This document shows, in pieces, positions 1 to 7,595 of a stretch of DNA of 64,000 nucleotides. How positions within the stretch are numbered: the stretch's first letter is position 1; each line of letters opens with the position of its first letter. The stretch covers positions 1 to 64,000 of the forward strand of contig NZ_BMPH01000001.1 of the NCBI RefSeq assembly GCF_014647495.1, written 5' to 3'. The notes beneath the pieces are model-generated. The model was given only the letters and a program-made list of their open reading frames with translations. It was not told where the DNA came from and did not search any database. Position numbers and translations under genes: made by a program. The DNA comes from Glutamicibacter protophormiae. GTDB lineage: Bacteria; Actinomycetota; Actinomycetes; Actinomycetales; Micrococcaceae.

Positions 1-72
1 TCTCGATACATCAAGTGTTACCGATGTGGTGATACAGAACTGTTACCCATGTATCGAGACATCACACCACTG
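1..72. mobile_element. Probable terminal fragment of an IS481-family insertion sequence
   Basis: Bases 1-11 and 49-59 are a perfect 11-base inverted pair (TCTCGATACAT / ATGTATCGAGA). TGTTACCGATGT at 16-27 is repeated with one mismatch at 41-52. IS481-family ends of actinobacteria, as I remember them, carry tandem motifs of the type TGTTACC-ATGT followed by a GAGACAT box, and this fits. No transposase is in the window; it would lie to the left of base 1. The element type is inference from motif style only. Confidence 0.4.
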
Positions 73-154
73 CAGGGAAACTGATCCGATTAAAGTGGTG
101 GAAATGGCGGGGGCAGAGAACCAAGCACTGCATGCGGTGTGCGACTCTTGGTGC

Positions 155-685
155 ATGGCATCAATCCAGACCCTGAGCGATACGCAACGACGCATCCTCG
201 CCCGCTGGGCGCTGGCCTGCGCCGAACGGGTGGTACCCCTGTACGACAGCGATGAGGCCGGCCGCCGCGTCATCCAGGAGGCCGTGGCCCGGACCCGCGC
301 CTTCGGCGAGGGAAAGGCAGACACCGCCGATCAGATCCGCAAGCGCTTCGCGGCGGGGAAAGCCGCGAAGTCCGCTGGCACCGCCGCCGGAGCCTCGGCG
401 GCCAGATCGGTGGCCCAAGCGGCGTCGGTCGCGCATATGGGAGCGCATGCGCTGGGCGCTGCGGCGTACGCGGTGAAGGCCGTGGACTTGGCGTGCGAGG
501 ACGAGCCGAAGGCAAGCGCCGCAGAAATCCGGTGGCAGGTGCAGCAGCTGGGTGACCGGCAGCGGATGGCGTTGCGCGAGTTGCCGTTGCTGGGGACTGA
601 TTTGTCGGGACCGCTGGGACCGGGCTTGCTCTGCACCGGGATCCTGGGCGCCACCATCCGCGCCATCCAGGCCGAACTCGGCTGA
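155..685 (+). CDS. Imm5-like putative immunity protein
   Basis: A 176-residue alanine-rich helical protein. The N-terminal third has the segment RRILARWALACAERVVPLYD, and the middle has an Ala-rich HMGAHALGAAAYA-type stretch. Both are typical of the putative immunity proteins (Imm5-like) that accompany polymorphic toxins. I chose ATG 155 because the family usually begins just before this segment. An in-frame ATG at 104 and another at 26 exist, but the residues they add look like IS-end sequence and not protein. No convincing ribosome binding site precedes any of the three. No toxin gene is adjacent on the right; the left side is outside the window. Confidence 0.6.
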   Translation: MASIQTLSDTQRRILARWALACAERVVPLYDSDEAGRRVIQEAVARTRAFGEGKADTADQIRKRFAAGKAAKSAGTAAGASAARSVAQAASVAHMGAHALGAAAYAVKAVDLACEDEPKASAAEIRWQVQQLGDRQRMALRELPLLGTDLSGPLGPGLLCTGILGATIRAIQAELG

Positions 686-714
686 TCGAAGTGTGCCGGC
701 CTGCGTTGCGCGGG

Positions 715-1764
715 TCAGTTTTCCCGCCGCATCGGAGGTGCAGATTCCAGCGTTTCCCCAAGCCCGCGCCGGCGAAGTTCCTGCCGGGCCCGTGCCAGCC
801 CGCCATGTTCCAGCGCGGCCAGCGCGGTGCTGCCTTCCCAGACCAGCAGCCCATGGCGGCGCACGGTCACTTTCAGCTCACCGGCCAGATGTTCCAGGTC
901 TCCGGGGACATTGCGGTGCTCGCTGGGCAGCGGCACGGGCAGCACGAACGCCGCATCGAGCGGGGCGGAGGCTTCGATATCGATGCGCCAACCGTAGCCG
1001 CGGCCGGACAACCGCCACTGCTCGTCGCCGGTGCGCGTGGCCACCGGGCTGATCAGCGGGTTGCCCAGACGGATGACCCGGGCGTCGGGCAAGCGGACAA
1101 CCAGTCCGGTGACCTCGGTGCGCAGCGGCCCGGCGGTGACCAGGCCTCCGGCGAACGCGACGCAGGCCAGCGGATCCGCGAAGCCCTGGGCCTGGCCCCA
1201 CCACCAGGAGTCCGGGAAGCCTTCGCGCCCCCAGTTCTTCTCCGCGTACACCTGCGCATTCTCGAACTCCCACACGGAATCTCCCAGCACCGCGGTGCCG
1301 CACGCCCTGCCGCCCAGCAGCCACGGGTGCCAGTACTGGTTCAGGCCCGGCACCATCTGGAATACGCTGGAACCGCCCAGCGCACGGTGTGGCCAGGGCA
1401 GCGGATCGCGGATCTCCATGTCGAGTCCGGCTCCGGGGCCCAGCTCGAGGTGCAGGCGCTGACCGGTGGCATCGAAGGCCCGCAGGTCAGCGCCGGCCCG
1501 GACGCCCAGCCGGTCCGGATCGGTCCAGGCCCCGTCGACGGCGGCGGTCCGCAGGAATCCGCTGGGCCAGGCCGCCAGGCCCAGGGTGGCCCACGGCCCG
1601 TCGGGCCCCTGGTTGGCTCCGCACAGTGCGATGACCACGCGCCCGGTGTCCGGGTCGGTGATGCGCCAGAAATAGCCCTCCATCGCGACGCCGTGGTGCG
1701 CCCGGAGGGGATGTCCGAACAGCGGATCGGCTCCCGTGGAGCGGTACCGGCGAAGCAGGCCCAT
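715..1764 (-). CDS. Tocopherol cyclase-like family protein
   Basis: About 349 residues. The central signature runs from NQYWHPWLLGG to AEKNWGREGFPDSWWWGQ, with two Trp-rich strands, and matches the tocopherol-cyclase-like family (PF14249). In plants and cyanobacteria the family closes the chromanol ring of vitamin E. Non-photosynthetic homologues like this one have no assigned substrate. No signal peptide or membrane segment is evident, and no prenylquinone genes are nearby, so tocopherol synthesis is not implied. The start at 1764 (MGLLRRYRS) is preferred over the upstream GTG at 1779, which adds only five residues. It is transcribed leftward behind a small GNAT gene. Confidence 0.75.
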   Translation of the reverse strand: MGLLRRYRSTGADPLFGHPLRAHHGVAMEGYFWRITDPDTGRVVIALCGANQGPDGPWATLGLAAWPSGFLRTAAVDGAWTDPDRLGVRAGADLRAFDATGQRLHLELGPGAGLDMEIRDPLPWPHRALGGSSVFQMVPGLNQYWHPWLLGGRACGTAVLGDSVWEFENAQVYAEKNWGREGFPDSWWWGQAQGFADPLACVAFAGGLVTAGPLRTEVTGLVVRLPDARVIRLGNPLISPVATRTGDEQWRLSGRGYGWRIDIEASAPLDAAFVLPVPLPSEHRNVPGDLEHLAGELKVTVRRHGLLVWEGSTALAALEHGGLARARQELRRRGLGETLESAPPMRREN

Positions 1765-1830
1765 GGCACAGTACAGCACAGCCGCATCACAGCTGTCGAC
1801 GCAATGCTGTCGCGGCCATGCCGCCGGCGG

Positions 1831-2247
1831 TCAGCCGAACCTGACGAACGCCCTGATGGGATGTTCCAGGTCGCGGATTTCGCTGAAGCCCATGGACCGG
1901 TAGAAGGCCAGCTGGCGCGGTTCGTCGTCGGTGATCAGGACCTTCTGCCGGACCTCGTCGTAGGGAAGGAACGCCAGGCGGAACAGCTCGCTGCCAACCC
2001 CGGCGCGCTGGTACTCCGGCGCCACCAGCAGGTCCTGCAGGTAGGCGATGGTCAGTCCGTCGCCGACGATGCGCGCCAGGCCGACCAGGCGGCCCGCGGC
2101 GCGCGCAGTGGCCACCGACAGCGATGCGGCGATCGCCGCTTCGAGCCGTTGCGGGTCCTGCGTGTAGGCGGTCCATCCGACCGCGTCGTACAGGCCCAGC
2201 AGTTCATCGCGCGCCGGCAGCCGGCCGGAATCGTAGGTGATTGTCAT
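1831..2247 (-). CDS. GNAT family N-acetyltransferase
   Basis: A 138-residue single-domain GNAT. The acetyl-CoA loop is visible as LLVAPEYQRAGVGSELF (QRAGVG matching the Q/RxxGxG motif), followed by a late FYRSMGFSE segment typical of the beta6-beta7 region. The start at ATG 2247 has a GAGGATGGG-like ribosome binding site. A longer in-frame reading to 2733 overlaps the divergent gene and is not credible. Small GNATs of this type act on amines or amino acids; the substrate cannot be told. It lies 94 bases from, and diverges from, the next acetyltransferase gene. Confidence 0.85.
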   Translation of the reverse strand: MTITYDSGRLPARDELLGLYDAVGWTAYTQDPQRLEAAIAASLSVATARAAGRLVGLARIVGDGLTIAYLQDLLVAPEYQRAGVGSELFRLAFLPYDEVRQKVLITDDEPRQLAFYRSMGFSEIRDLEHPIRAFVRFG

Positions 2248-2341
2248 GGTCCCATCCTCGCCGCCCGCCTCCCGTGGCGCCACCGAAGGGCATGCCGTGC
2301 GGCGGCAGACAAGGACCGGGGGCGTCGGTAGGCTGGGGGCC

Positions 2342-3187
2342 ATGAGCATGCAGTCGTGGAGATACGCGGCGTCGCGGAATGCCGACGGCGAGGGGAACAT
2401 CAGCTGGAACGTCCGCGAGCTGTACGAGTCCGACCCCGGCAAGCCTCCGGCGTACACCGCCAACGCCATGGGACCGTTCGGGGAAACCTTGCAGGAACTG
2501 CGCCACGACCTGCGGCTGATGTACGCCGACGTGCTGCGGGAGGACCTGCCGATCCTGGACCTGACCGGCGGGGAGCCGGTGCTGGTGGCCGCGGCGCCGC
2601 AGGCAGAAGCGCCCGGCGGCGGACGCGGCGGGGCCGGGCAGGATCCCGCGGGGGAGGCGCAGGCGAGCCTGCGGCGGCTGCGGGCCTCCGATGCGGGGGA
2701 CGTGCTGCGTGCCTTCGCACCGGGCACGGGCATGGAACGGCAGGGGTCCGTGGGCTCGCCCCGGGAAGCTGAGCGCTATGTGGCGGCGCTGCTGGAACCG
2801 GGCTCGAACCGGCATCCGTGGGCCGTCGTTCTCCAGGACCGGCTGGTGGGCCTGGTGTGCGTGAACGCCGATGCGGCCAATCGCAGCGGCTGGTTCTGGT
2901 ACTGGATGGCTTCCGAAACACGCGGCCGCGGGTGGACTAGCCGGGCCGCGGCGGCCGTCGCGAACTGGGCGTTGACCGCCCTGGAGCTTGAACGACTGGA
3001 GCTGGGCCATAGGGTGGACAACCCGGCTTCCGGCGGCGTGGCCCGGGCCGCCGGATTCATCCGCGAGGGAACCGAACGGGCCAAGTTCCCCATCGACGGG
3101 CAGCGCATCGACGTGGCCACCTACGGCCGATTGGCCACCGACCCCTGGCCGGGCGTTGCCGGACTGGCCTTCAGCGAGGAAGCATGA
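2342..3187 (+). CDS. Fusion of an unknown N-terminal domain to a RimJ/RimL-type GNAT acetyltransferase
   Basis: A 281-residue protein in two parts. Residues 1 to about 80 (WRYAASRNADGEGNISWNVRE onward) form a compact acidic segment that I do not recognise. A Gly/Ala-rich linker follows at about 80-115, then a GNAT domain. The acetyl-CoA loop is ASETRGRGWTSRAA, and LGHRVDNPASGGVARAAGFI resembles the late motif of RimJ/RimL-like enzymes that acetylate protein N-termini or small amines. ATG 2342 is chosen because upstream codons are unlike coding sequence. The stop overlaps the start of the next gene by four bases (ATGA), so the two are probably co-translated. Confidence 0.8.
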   Translation: MSMQSWRYAASRNADGEGNISWNVRELYESDPGKPPAYTANAMGPFGETLQELRHDLRLMYADVLREDLPILDLTGGEPVLVAAAPQAEAPGGGRGGAGQDPAGEAQASLRRLRASDAGDVLRAFAPGTGMERQGSVGSPREAERYVAALLEPGSNRHPWAVVLQDRLVGLVCVNADAANRSGWFWYWMASETRGRGWTSRAAAAVANWALTALELERLELGHRVDNPASGGVARAAGFIREGTERAKFPIDGQRIDVATYGRLATDPWPGVAGLAFSEEA

Positions 3188-4020
3188 GCGGCGGTGGCTG
3201 GAGGGAGGTCGGCCCCGGGGTCTTCCAGCGGCGCTACGACCCGCTGGATGTCTCGGTGGGAGCGGTCATCGGGCCGCACGGGGCGACGATCATCGATACC
3301 CGCAACAACCCCGCCGAGGCGCGGGAAATCATGCACGACGTGGCGCGGCGCTTCGGGCAGCCGGTCGTGGCGGTGGTGAACACCCATGCGCACTACGACC
3401 ACACCTTCGGCAACCAGGTCTTCGCCCGGGCCGGCGTCCCGATCTACGGCCACTACCTGATCCCGCGGCACTTCGAGCAGTTTGAAGGGCCCCGGCTGGA
3501 CCTCGTTCGCGAGCGGCCCGACCTCGAGCCGGAGATGTCCTGGAGCCAGGTGGAACTGACCCCGCCCACCGCGCTGCTGGACTCCGCGCAGGTCGTGCGT
3601 CCCGGGGGACGAGAACTGGAGCTGCTGCCGCTGGGCCCGGGGCATACCGATACCGACCTTGCCATCCGCATTCCGGATGCCGGGGTGTGGTTCCTGGGGG
3701 ACGTCATCGAGGAATCCGGGCCGCCGATGTTCGGTTCGGGATCCTATCCCTTGGGCTGGCCGCTGGTGCTGGAATCTCTGGCCGAACGCATCCAGGACAC
3801 CGAGGTGCTGGTGCCCGGGCACGGGGCGCCCGTGGACCGCGCATTCCTGGTCGACCAGGCCGGAAGATTCAGCGCATTGGCGGCGGTGTTGTCGCAGGCG
3901 CACGCCGCGGGTGCGACGCTGCAGGAGATCGAGTTCGGCCAAGCCCTGCGCGGCTACTGGCCGGAGGAATTCCTGAAGGAAGCCGCCGCCGACGCGTATC
4001 GGCAGCTGTCGGGTTCCTAG
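3184..4020 (+). CDS. Metallo-beta-lactamase fold hydrolase
   Basis: 278 residues with the metal-binding HxHxDH motif as THAHYDHTFG (His68, His70, Asp72, His73), a further LGPGHTDTD histidine near 150, and a FLGDV aspartate near 178. These are the ligands of a dinuclear zinc site in glyoxalase II and related hydrolases. The C-terminal LVPGHGAPVDR is also typical. No signal peptide, so it is cytoplasmic. The substrate is unknown; a thioester or lactone is likely by family. It is coupled to the upstream GNAT fusion by an ATGA overlap. Confidence 0.88.
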   Translation: MSGGGWREVGPGVFQRRYDPLDVSVGAVIGPHGATIIDTRNNPAEAREIMHDVARRFGQPVVAVVNTHAHYDHTFGNQVFARAGVPIYGHYLIPRHFEQFEGPRLDLVRERPDLEPEMSWSQVELTPPTALLDSAQVVRPGGRELELLPLGPGHTDTDLAIRIPDAGVWFLGDVIEESGPPMFGSGSYPLGWPLVLESLAERIQDTEVLVPGHGAPVDRAFLVDQAGRFSALAAVLSQAHAAGATLQEIEFGQALRGYWPEEFLKEAAADAYRQLSGS

Positions 4021-4044
4021 CCGGGGCCGGTGGCGGCGCGGCCG

Positions 4045-4338
4045 TCAGCCTTCCGGCTTGGTGGCGATGCCGTCCAGCCAGAGCGTCTCGGAGTCGTCGC
4101 GGTGCACCGAATCCGAGCCGACGTGTTTGGCGCTGATCGTCGGGCCGTTCTGGATGACGTAGACCAGCGCCATCCCGTGGCCCCGTCCCAGCTGGTAATC
4201 GTCCTTGAGCCACGCCAGGATCTCGCCGGCCTTCACGCCCGGCTGGTCCAGGCCCTTGGCCGCGGCGAGCTCGACGAGCTGCCGGGGAGTGAACCCGGTC
4301 TTTTTCTCGATGGTGTCCAAATAGGCCTGGAACGACAT
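4045..4338 (-). CDS. DUF4287 domain protein
   Basis: A 97-residue protein covering the whole DUF4287 domain: an N-terminal MSFQAYLDTIEKKTGFTPR helix, then GVKAGEILAWLKDDYQLGRG and GMALVYVIQNG. The function of the family is unknown; members are small cytoplasmic proteins, sometimes fused to DUF5655. The start at 4338 begins exactly at the conserved MSFQAYL. It converges on the metallo-hydrolase gene with a 24-base gap and diverges from the hydrolase at 4525. Confidence 0.85.
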   Translation of the reverse strand: MSFQAYLDTIEKKTGFTPRQLVELAAAKGLDQPGVKAGEILAWLKDDYQLGRGHGMALVYVIQNGPTISAKHVGSDSVHRDDSETLWLDGIATKPEG

Positions 4339-4524
4339 GCGCTGATCCTTTGAACGAAGTGGCTGATGGTCACATTTTGCGCGCGGGTCGGGCCCTTCGG
4401 CAAGCGGCCGCGGCAGCTCCCTCCGGCAGCTCCCTCCAGCTGGCCCAAGGCCGGAGGCTGGACGGCGGCCGAAGAACGGCGGACGGCCGTTGTCCACGGC
4501 GGCCGGCGGGCGCACCATGGGCCA

Positions 4525-5307
4525 ATGGATATTCCCACGCGAACCACCGTGGTGCACTACGCCGAACACGGATCCGGGGTGCCGGTGCTCGTTCTCCACG
4601 GCGGCGGCGTCGACCACCGCGAGCCGCAGGCCTGCTTCGAGCCGGCCTTCGACGGCGTGCCGGGGTATCGGCGCATCTATCCTGACCTGCCCGGGATGGG
4701 GCGAACCGCATCCGGGCCGGAAATCGGGGGCGCCGAGGATGTGCTGGAGGTCCTGCTCGACTTCGCGGACCGGGCCAGCGGCAGGGCGCCCTACTTGCTG
4801 GCCGGCCATTCCGCCGGGGCCTACTACGCGCGGGCGATGGCGTTGGCCGCGCCGCAGCGGGTCGCTGGATTGGCGCTGGTCTGCCCGTTGCTGCCGGGCG
4901 ATGCCGAGGTTCCCGAGCACCGGGTCCTGGTGCCCGGGGTCCAGAGCGAAGACCGGGGTTTCACGCAGTATTTCGTCCTCCACACCCGCGGCATGCTGGA
5001 ACGCTATGAGCGTTTCGTGGCGCCCGGAACGCAACTGGCCGATGCGCAGGCCATGGAACGGATCGGCCGGCATTGGGAGCTGCCCGCTGCGGCGCCTTCC
5101 ACCTACGAGCCGCCGACGTTGCTGGTGGTCGGGCGGCAGGATTCGACCGTCGGGTTCGCCGGCACGATGCGCGCCGCCGCGGATTTTCCGAACTCCACGC
5201 TGGCGGTTCTCGATGGGGCCGGGCACGCCCTGCCCCATGAACAGCCGCTGCTGCTGCGGGCGCTGCTGGTTGACTGGCTTGCCAGGACACGGCGCGGCGC
5301 AGGCTGA
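4525..5307 (+). CDS. Alpha/beta-fold hydrolase
   Basis: 260 residues with oxyanion motif HGGGVDHR near residue 25, strand IYPDLPGMGRT near 51, nucleophile elbow GHSAGA (Ser96), acid VVGRQD and catalytic histidine DGAGHALPH near the C-terminus, so the triad is complete. It is a cytoplasmic serine hydrolase of unknown substrate. It is clearly related to the hydrolase at 17487 (shared VDHR and DLPGMG blocks). The start ATG 4525 has no strong ribosome binding site; earlier in-frame codons lack hydrolase homology. The adjacent gene on the right converges on it. Confidence 0.85.
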   Translation: MDIPTRTTVVHYAEHGSGVPVLVLHGGGVDHREPQACFEPAFDGVPGYRRIYPDLPGMGRTASGPEIGGAEDVLEVLLDFADRASGRAPYLLAGHSAGAYYARAMALAAPQRVAGLALVCPLLPGDAEVPEHRVLVPGVQSEDRGFTQYFVLHTRGMLERYERFVAPGTQLADAQAMERIGRHWELPAAAPSTYEPPTLLVVGRQDSTVGFAGTMRAAADFPNSTLAVLDGAGHALPHEQPLLLRALLVDWLARTRRGAG

Positions 5308-5344
5308 TCCGGGACCCGTGCGACGCGGCATGGCCCGCCGGCGT

Positions 5345-6127
5345 TCAGCCGGCCCGCCGGGCGACGTCCCGCGCCAGCAGCTGCGGCCAGTCCGCCACCT
5401 GTTGCGGTGTCGCGGCCACCTGCAGCTCGGCCTGGGGCAGGATGCCCGCCAGCGCCTGCGCGGTGGACAGCGGATGCCCGGGGTCGCCGGTCCAGGCCAG
5501 GATCGTGGTCGGGACCGCGACCCGCGCCAGCTGCGCGGCCGGTGGCAGGTCGCTCAGGGCGGCGCCGCGGTAGATCGAGGGCAGCAGCTCCTCGGCCACG
5601 TGGGGGAGCACCTGCGGGTTGTCCGCCGCGGCCGGCGGCCGCGGGGATTCCGGGCCGCGCGCAAAATACTCCTGCAGCCCCAGCGCCTCGATGCCGTCGG
5701 CCGTGCGCCGGTAGGATTCGGCCTGCGCGGGACGGGTCTGCCAGGCCGTGGGCGGGAGCATCAGCGTGAATCCGCTGAAGCGCTCCGGTTGGCGCACCGC
5801 CGCATGCAGCAGGGTGCCGGCACCCATGGAGGGGCCGACCCCGTGGACCTGTTCGCCGGGAAACCAATAGTCCAGCAGGCGCAGCAGGTCATCGGCCAGC
5901 GCCGGCCACAGGTAGTCCTCCGGCACCGGGCGCCCGGTGGAATGGCCGTGGCCGCGGGCGTCGTAGCGCAGCAGCCGCGTGCCGGACAGGGCCCGGCCCA
6001 AATCCAGGTTCAGCAGCCGGTCATGGGAGCGGCTGGAGGTCAGGCCGTGCAGCTGCACCACGGGGTGGCCGGCCTCGTCGCTGAACGCCCAGGCGATCCG
6101 CGCATTCGGCACGTGGAATTCATGCAT
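5345..6127 (-). CDS. Alpha/beta-fold hydrolase lacking an obvious catalytic histidine
   Basis: 260 residues with VVQLHGLTSSR (oxyanion region), RYDARGHGHS, nucleophile elbow GPSMGAG (Ser100) and an AWTGDPGHP block holding the presumed acid. The segment where the catalytic His normally sits reads ELQVAATPQQVADWP, with no His in the last 40 or so residues. Either the His of GDPGHP serves or the protein is not a classical hydrolase. The start at 6127 (MHEFHVP) faces the divergent condensation-domain gene 35 bases away, so both promoters must share that gap. Confidence 0.78.
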   Translation of the reverse strand: MHEFHVPNARIAWAFSDEAGHPVVQLHGLTSSRSHDRLLNLDLGRALSGTRLLRYDARGHGHSTGRPVPEDYLWPALADDLLRLLDYWFPGEQVHGVGPSMGAGTLLHAAVRQPERFSGFTLMLPPTAWQTRPAQAESYRRTADGIEALGLQEYFARGPESPRPPAAADNPQVLPHVAEELLPSIYRGAALSDLPPAAQLARVAVPTTILAWTGDPGHPLSTAQALAGILPQAELQVAATPQQVADWPQLLARDVARRAG

Positions 6128-6162
6128 CCGCGGCTCCGCTCTGTTCCGGTGGCTTTGCGAAT

Positions 6163-7509
6163 ATGATACGTGGTATGCGACTGACCCACATCCAGTATCT
6201 GCGCCTGCCGTTCGGCCCGCTGCTCAGCTACGACCTGGACGTGGGCGCGGTGGGGGACCGGCTGCCGGTGTCTTTCGACCAGGCCCGGCACGTGGGGGAA
6301 GGCGACCGGCCCGGCTCGTGGATGGCGCTGTCCTTCCGGCTGCCCGGACCCGTGCCGCGCGGCGGGCTCGCGGCCGCCTGGGAGCATGTCGTAGCCCGGC
6401 ACGGGACGCTGCGCACGGTCTTCACCGCCGGGCCCGGCGGACACGCCGATCCCGCCGGCGCGCAGCTGCACCAGGTGCGGTTCGGGCCCGGCGCGTGGAT
6501 CGAGCACCGGGTGGAGCCCGGCGAAACCATGCATGCAGCGGTGCAGCGGGTGCTGGATGCCAGCTGCGCGCCCTTCGAACGGCCCGCGCACCGGTTGTGC
6601 CTGATCGAGACCGCGGACGGACCGGCGCTGGTGATCGGATCGGACCACTCCCACGTGGACATGTGGTCCATGCTCGTGCTCGCACGGGACCTGGTCGCCG
6701 CGCTGGAAGCCTTCGGCGCGGGGGCGGAGCCCGGGGTGGAACCGGCCCCGGATTTCACCGACCACACCCGGTCCCTGGCGCGGCAGGCCCCCGCCCCGGA
6801 CGGGGTGCGCCGGCGCTGGGCGCAGCTGATAGAGGCCGGCGGCGGGGCCATGCCGCGCTTCGGGCTGTCGCTGGGGGATCCGAGTCCGCAGCCCGAACGC
6901 GTGGAGGTGCGCGACGTGCTCGGCACCGCGGCCCTGGCCGACTTCTCCGCGCAGGCCAAGGCGGCCGGGGTGTCAACGCTGGCGCTCAGCGTGGCGATGA
7001 TGACCGAGACCACCGCCGCGCTGGCCGGGGAACCGCTGCGCGCGGTGTTCCCGGTGCACAGCCGCACCGAGCCGCGCTGGTTCGATGCGGTGGGCTGGTT
7101 CATCACCAACTCGGTGCTTGAATCCGCGGACCCGGACCCGCGCGCCTGCGCCGCGGCGGTGAAGGAGGCCATCGCGCTGGGATCCTGGCCGCTGGCGCCG
7201 CTGATGGAACCCTTCGGCGGGATGCCGCAGGCGCCGGGCATGTTCGCGGTGTCCTGGCTGGACCTGCGCAGGCTGCCGGTGCAGCTGCCGGCCACCGTGC
7301 TGGAGCCGCAGTATGTCAGCGCCGCGATCCGCACCGACTCGGTGATGCTCTGGTTCATCCTGGACGAGGCCGGGGTGCACCTGCGCTGCCGCTACCCGGA
7401 TACCGGCCAGGCCCGGAGGAACGTGGGCGCCTGGCTGGACGACCTGGTCGAGCGCATGCGCCGCCGGGCCGCAATGCCGGGCGCAGCACCGCCAATCATC
7501 AACGATTGA
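6163..7509 (+). CDS. Stand-alone condensation-domain-like acyltransferase
   Basis: 448 residues resembling a free-standing condensation (C) domain of nonribosomal peptide synthetases or a PapA-type acyltransferase. The active-site motif HHxxxDG appears as DHSHVDM (residues 161-167): the first His is Asp and the Gly is Met, while the catalytic second His (162) and Asp (166) remain. Other C-domain-like parts are VVARHGTLRTVF near 76-87 and SWLDLRRLP near 370. There is no adenylation, carrier or thioesterase domain here or nearby, so donor and acceptor are unknown. The start is ATG 6163, or ATG 6175 four codons later; neither has a clear ribosome binding site. Confidence 0.7.
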   Translation: MIRGMRLTHIQYLRLPFGPLLSYDLDVGAVGDRLPVSFDQARHVGEGDRPGSWMALSFRLPGPVPRGGLAAAWEHVVARHGTLRTVFTAGPGGHADPAGAQLHQVRFGPGAWIEHRVEPGETMHAAVQRVLDASCAPFERPAHRLCLIETADGPALVIGSDHSHVDMWSMLVLARDLVAALEAFGAGAEPGVEPAPDFTDHTRSLARQAPAPDGVRRRWAQLIEAGGGAMPRFGLSLGDPSPQPERVEVRDVLGTAALADFSAQAKAAGVSTLALSVAMMTETTAALAGEPLRAVFPVHSRTEPRWFDAVGWFITNSVLESADPDPRACAAAVKEAIALGSWPLAPLMEPFGGMPQAPGMFAVSWLDLRRLPVQLPATVLEPQYVSAAIRTDSVMLWFILDEAGVHLRCRYPDTGQARRNVGAWLDDLVERMRRRAAMPGAAPPIIND

Positions 7510-7595
7510 GGATGCGCCCGGGCGCCCGGCGGGGCAGACTGGGGGCAATGATGCCGGACCGCGGGTCCGGCGCGCCGCCTGAAAGGACCGCTCCC

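Noticed and set aside
691-2331. A 546-codon open frame on the plus strand
   Set aside because: It is antisense to the tocopherol-cyclase-like and GNAT genes, rich in Arg/Gly/Pro/Gln, and resembles no protein. It is a codon-bias shadow.
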